Part shown: positions 43,130 to 45,763 of the stretch, in pieces
Numbering within the stretch: the first letter of the stretch is position 1
Layout: each line of letters begins with the position of its first letter
Assembly (NCBI GenBank): GCA_020057065.1
Contig: JAGVGM010000117.1
Span: forward strand, 1 to 45,763
DNA length: 45,763 nt
Origin: Thermodesulfovibrionia bacterium
GTDB taxonomy: Bacteria; Nitrospirota; Thermodesulfovibrionia; UBA6902
Direction of reading: 5' to 3'
Made by a program: the position numbers and the translations under genes
The notes under the pieces: generated by a model
Database searches by the model: none
Told to the model about the DNA's origin: nothing
The model's input: only the letters and a program-made list of their open reading frames with translations

Positions 43130-43971
43130 AGAGAATCGGTATAATTGCAAAAAAGGGTGAACCTGATGCTGTAAAGGCTGTTAAAAACCTGATGCAATGG
43201 ATGAAGAAAAAGAAGTTCGAGTTTTATATTGAGAGCGAAATAGCATCACTTCTTAAGATAAAAGGGTATCCGAGAAAGGAGATCCCGTTAAAGTCAGATA
43301 TTATTATTGTCTTTGGCGGTGACGGCACCCTTTTGAGTGTCGCAAGGCTTGTTGGCGATCTTGGGATACCTATACTCGGCGTCAATCTCGGCGGACTCGG
43401 ATTTATTACCGAGATCAACAGGGGGGAAATTCGCAAAGAGATAAATAAGGTTTTTTCGGGCAAATGTGCTTTGGAAGAAAGAATAATGCTTTTAGCAGAT
43501 GTTTATCGCGGGAGCAAAAGGGTGATCCGTCAAAATGCCCTTAACGACGTTGTGTTAAATAAGAGCGCCCTTTCAAGGATGTTCGAGCTTGATATAGCAA
43601 TTAACGGTCAATATGTCAGCACTTTCAGGGCGGACGGATTGATCATCTCTACTCCTACGGGGTCCACTGCGCATTCACTTTCAGCAGGCGGGCCTATTTT
43701 ATATCCGACACTCGAGTCATTCCTGATCACACCTATTTGTCCTCATACACTAACAAGCAGGCCGATTGTTCTACCGGATACATTTGTTCTTGAAGTTACC
43801 ATTAAAAGCGGGGATGATGTCTATCTTACGCTTGATGGTCAGGTTGGATTTCCCCTGAAAGAAAACGACAGAATTGTAATCAAGAAGGCTGAATATAAAA
43901 CAAAATTTCTTGTTTTGCATGACAGGGATTATTTCAGGATATTGAAAAGCAAACTGAAGTGGGGGGAGTGA
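43126..43971 (+). CDS. nadK: NAD kinase
   Basis: 281 residues. The GGDGTLLSVAR motif is present, followed by 'GVNLGGLGFITE', 'NDVVLNKS' and 'TPTGSTAHSLSAGGPI'. It phosphorylates NAD to NADP and functionally fits the nearby NAD(P)H-repair gene. ATGA overlap with tsaE. Confidence 0.96.
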   Translation: MKRIGIIAKKGEPDAVKAVKNLMQWMKKKKFEFYIESEIASLLKIKGYPRKEIPLKSDIIIVFGGDGTLLSVARLVGDLGIPILGVNLGGLGFITEINRGEIRKEINKVFSGKCALEERIMLLADVYRGSKRVIRQNALNDVVLNKSALSRMFELDIAINGQYVSTFRADGLIISTPTGSTAHSLSAGGPILYPTLESFLITPICPHTLTSRPIVLPDTFVLEVTIKSGDDVYLTLDGQVGFPLKENDRIVIKKAEYKTKFLVLHDRDYFRILKSKLKWGE

Positions 43972-43973
43972 GA

Positions 43974-44000
43974 GTAGGGGCGGGTTTCAAACCCGCCCAC
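43974..44000. repeat. GTAGGGGC-family half-degenerate palindrome
   Basis: GTAGGGGCGGGTTTC followed by AAACCCGCCC, between nadK and the uracil-DNA glycosylase gene. The last bases diverge. Confidence 0.7.
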
Positions 44001-44034
44001 ATGGGACAGGGCGCTGCCTCGCCCATTGAAAATT

Positions 44035-44832
44035 ATGCAAAATAAAAGTGAAATAGCTAAAGAGCTTAAAAGAACGATGGAGTTTTATCAGGAACTGGGA
44101 TTTACGTATCTGCCGGTGAAGATAGAACAGAAGGATAGAAGTGCAAAAGTGCAAAAGTGCAAAAGTGCGGAAGTGCGGAAATGCGGAAGCCAGCAATATG
44201 AGGAATTAAAATCCGAAAACCGAGATCCGAAATCCGGAATTGACAACTCTGAACTCAAAACTCAAAACTCAAAACTTAAAATTGACAAGGAATCCGCACT
44301 TAAGGTTCTCAGAGATGAGATAGGCGATTGCCAGAGGTGCAAGCTCTGCAAGAACCGTAAAAACATTGTTTTTGGTGAAGGTTTATCCGGTGCAAAAATT
44401 ATGTTTATTGGTGAAGGACCCGGCAGGGACGAAGATATTCAGGCAAGGCCTTTTGTCGGAGAAGCGGGAAAACTTCTTGCAAGCCTTATAACAAAACTGG
44501 GACAAAAGCGCGAAGAAGTGTATATAGCAAATATTGTAAAATGCAGGCCTCCGAACAACAGGGAACCCGAAGAAGATGAGATCCTGGCATGCAGGCCTTT
44601 TGTAGAGAAGCAGATCCGGATAATTCAACCCAGGGTGATCGTAAGCCTTGGCAAGGTTGCCACGCATGCTCTCCTGAGAATAAAGACCCCGATAAGCAGG
44701 GTCAGGGGGAATTTCTTTGATCACCATGGTATTCCCCTTATGCCCACATTTCATCCGGCATATTTATTGAGAAATAGAAAAGACAAATGGCTGACATGGG
44801 ATGATATGCAAAAGGTGCTGGAGAAAATTTAG
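44035..44832 (+). CDS. udg: Uracil-DNA glycosylase family 4 (Fe-S)
   Basis: 265 residues from ATG 44035. Family motifs: Fe-S cysteines (DCQRC, VKCRPP and LACRPF), 'GEGPGRDEDIQARPFVGEAG', and the C-terminal 'PTFHPAYLL'. It removes uracil from DNA. The region between residues ~38 and ~85 is encoded by GTGCAAAA and AACTCAAAA words (44138-44290) and forms a Lys/Ser-rich linker after an N-terminal helix. Confidence 0.92.
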   Translation: MQNKSEIAKELKRTMEFYQELGFTYLPVKIEQKDRSAKVQKCKSAEVRKCGSQQYEELKSENRDPKSGIDNSELKTQNSKLKIDKESALKVLRDEIGDCQRCKLCKNRKNIVFGEGLSGAKIMFIGEGPGRDEDIQARPFVGEAGKLLASLITKLGQKREEVYIANIVKCRPPNNREPEEDEILACRPFVEKQIRIIQPRVIVSLGKVATHALLRIKTPISRVRGNFFDHHGIPLMPTFHPAYLLRNRKDKWLTWDDMQKVLEKI

Positions 44833-44867
44833 AAAAGTCAGTATATGGTATAATCTTAATCCTGAAT

Positions 44868-45716
44868 ATGAACCCTCAATCAATGACAGGTTATGGCAGA
44901 GGAATTGCCGGCAATATAAAAGTCGAAGCCCGTTCCATTAACCACAAGAATCTTGATATTCAGATAAAGCTGCCTTCGTTCCTTTACCAGTATGAGAACG
45001 AAATAAGAAAACTGGTTAAATCAAGGTTTCAGCGCGGACACATCGAAATAAGCATAGCGAAACCTGAATCGGATATCGTTAAAATAAAGATAAACAAACC
45101 ACTTGCCATGGAATATTATAATGCGCTTGTTTCAATAAAAAATGAACTTTCACTTCAGGGTGAAATAGATATTAACGTACTCGCTTCTTACAGGGACATA
45201 TTCTGTCTGGAAGAAGAAGCAAAGATAGAAGAACTTAACGGGGCTGTTGAAGCGGCTTTACGCGATCTCGAAAAGATGCGCATTGAAGAAGGAAGGAATC
45301 TTGTCGATGATATTGCTGTCAGGATACAGATATTAAGCAGATATATGAATGATATTGAAAAGAGAAGGAATGAAATAATAGTTGATACGAAGCAGCGATT
45401 GTATGAAAGGTTGAAGGAGTTTCTGGGGGATATAATAATAGATGAATCACGTTTGATACAGGAGGCCGCCATTCTGATCGAGAGGGCGGATATTACAGAG
45501 GAGATAGTCCGGGTAAAAAGTCATCTCAATTATGCAATGGAGGTGTTAGGATCAGGCGATACTATAGGGAAGAAAATGGATTTTCTTGTTCAGGAGCTGA
45601 GGAGAGAAATTAATACGGCAGGCTCCAAAACAAACGACGTTGAAATTGTAAATAATGTTATTGAGATGAAACATGAAATTGAAAAAATAAAGGAGCAGAT
45701 ACAGAATTTGCAGTAG
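44868..45716 (+). CDS. yicC: YicC family endoribonuclease
   Basis: 282 residues, usual length. The start 'SMTGYGRG' and 'EARSINHKNLDI' are typical of YicC, and the C-terminal DUF1732 part has 'GKKMDFLVQELRREINTAGSK'. E. coli YicC is an endoribonuclease affecting small RNA turnover. Its stop is followed by a repeat hairpin at the window's end. Confidence 0.93.
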   Translation: MNPQSMTGYGRGIAGNIKVEARSINHKNLDIQIKLPSFLYQYENEIRKLVKSRFQRGHIEISIAKPESDIVKIKINKPLAMEYYNALVSIKNELSLQGEIDINVLASYRDIFCLEEEAKIEELNGAVEAALRDLEKMRIEEGRNLVDDIAVRIQILSRYMNDIEKRRNEIIVDTKQRLYERLKEFLGDIIIDESRLIQEAAILIERADITEEIVRVKSHLNYAMEVLGSGDTIGKKMDFLVQELRREINTAGSKTNDVEIVNNVIEMKHEIEKIKEQIQNLQ

Positions 45717-45732
45717 ATGCAGGGGTCAGGTC

Positions 45733-45763
45733 TACACATTTCACACGTTATGTGAAATGTGTA
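45733..45763. repeat. Terminal hairpin with REP/IS200-like look (cut by window end)
   Basis: TACACATTTCACA (45733-45745) and TGTGAAATGTGTA (45751-45763) are perfect complements around 5 bases, preceded by AGGGGTCAGGTCTA. Such a GGGGTCAGGTCTACAC sequence is, as I recall, typical of REP-associated or IS200-like transposase ends. It continues beyond the window. Confidence 0.55.

Overview
The window looks like a chromosomal segment of a Gram-negative, moderately AT-rich, anaerobe-like bacterium. It carries lipid A/Kdo genes (lpxB, waaA, lpxK), a diaminopimelate/lysine block and an oxalate/formate-type transporter. It also has an ExeA-like ATPase and a 7TM sensor kinase of the kind found near PEP-CTERM/exosortase loci. 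This mix fits Nitrospirota or a related deltaproteobacterial-type lineage; the assignment is inferred from gene content only.

Layout. (1) 1-13171: the end of an ExeA-like ATPase, a Cys-rich small protein and a PilZ protein. A compact type II fatty-acid/polyketide-like operon follows: ketoreductase, ketosynthase-like protein without catalytic residues, ACP, dehydratase, intact ketosynthase and an NAD-binding reductase. Next come two histidine kinases and a receiver/HD-GYP phosphodiesterase. PilZ and HD-GYP suggest c-di-GMP control. (2) 13194-16387 (minus): lysA-dapF-yacG-dapB. (3) 16462-19358: tilS and gltX. (4) 19359-32605: a defence island of about 13 kb. It holds a DinD/BRO-type protein, a small DUF2283-type pair, a complete type I-D CRISPR-Cas system (cas3, cas10d with an internal cas11d start, csc2, csc1, cas6, cas1, cas2, cas4), an MNT/HEPN toxin-antitoxin pair between cas6 and cas1, and an array of 15 repeats and 14 spacers. 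(5) 32757-45716: housekeeping genes lpxB-waaA-lpxK, yjbQ, ribD (minus), an MFS transporter (minus), nnr, pgeF, a CBS protein, tsaE, nadK, a family-4 uracil-DNA glycosylase and yicC.

Most notable points. The right edge of the island is a scar: the last I-D repeat is followed by 35 nt of spacer-like DNA, then a truncated repeat of type I-C sequence fused to a decayed copy of the gltX 3' end. The intact gltX borders the island on the left, so the island lies between direct copies of that gene end. Two spacers (5 and 9) differ only by changes that are almost all synonymous in one reading frame, which suggests separate captures from diverged relatives of one viral gene. A ~96-bp promoter/operator-like block is duplicated ahead of the DUF2283-type pair and ahead of cas3.

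A second theme is repeat invasion. Families of short palindromes (GTAGGGGC...GCCCCTAC and GTCATTCC...GGAATGAC) and simple sequence words lie between genes. They also lie in frame inside tilS, dapF, waaA, lpxK, ribD, nnr and the uracil-DNA glycosylase gene, where they appear to encode surface-loop insertions.
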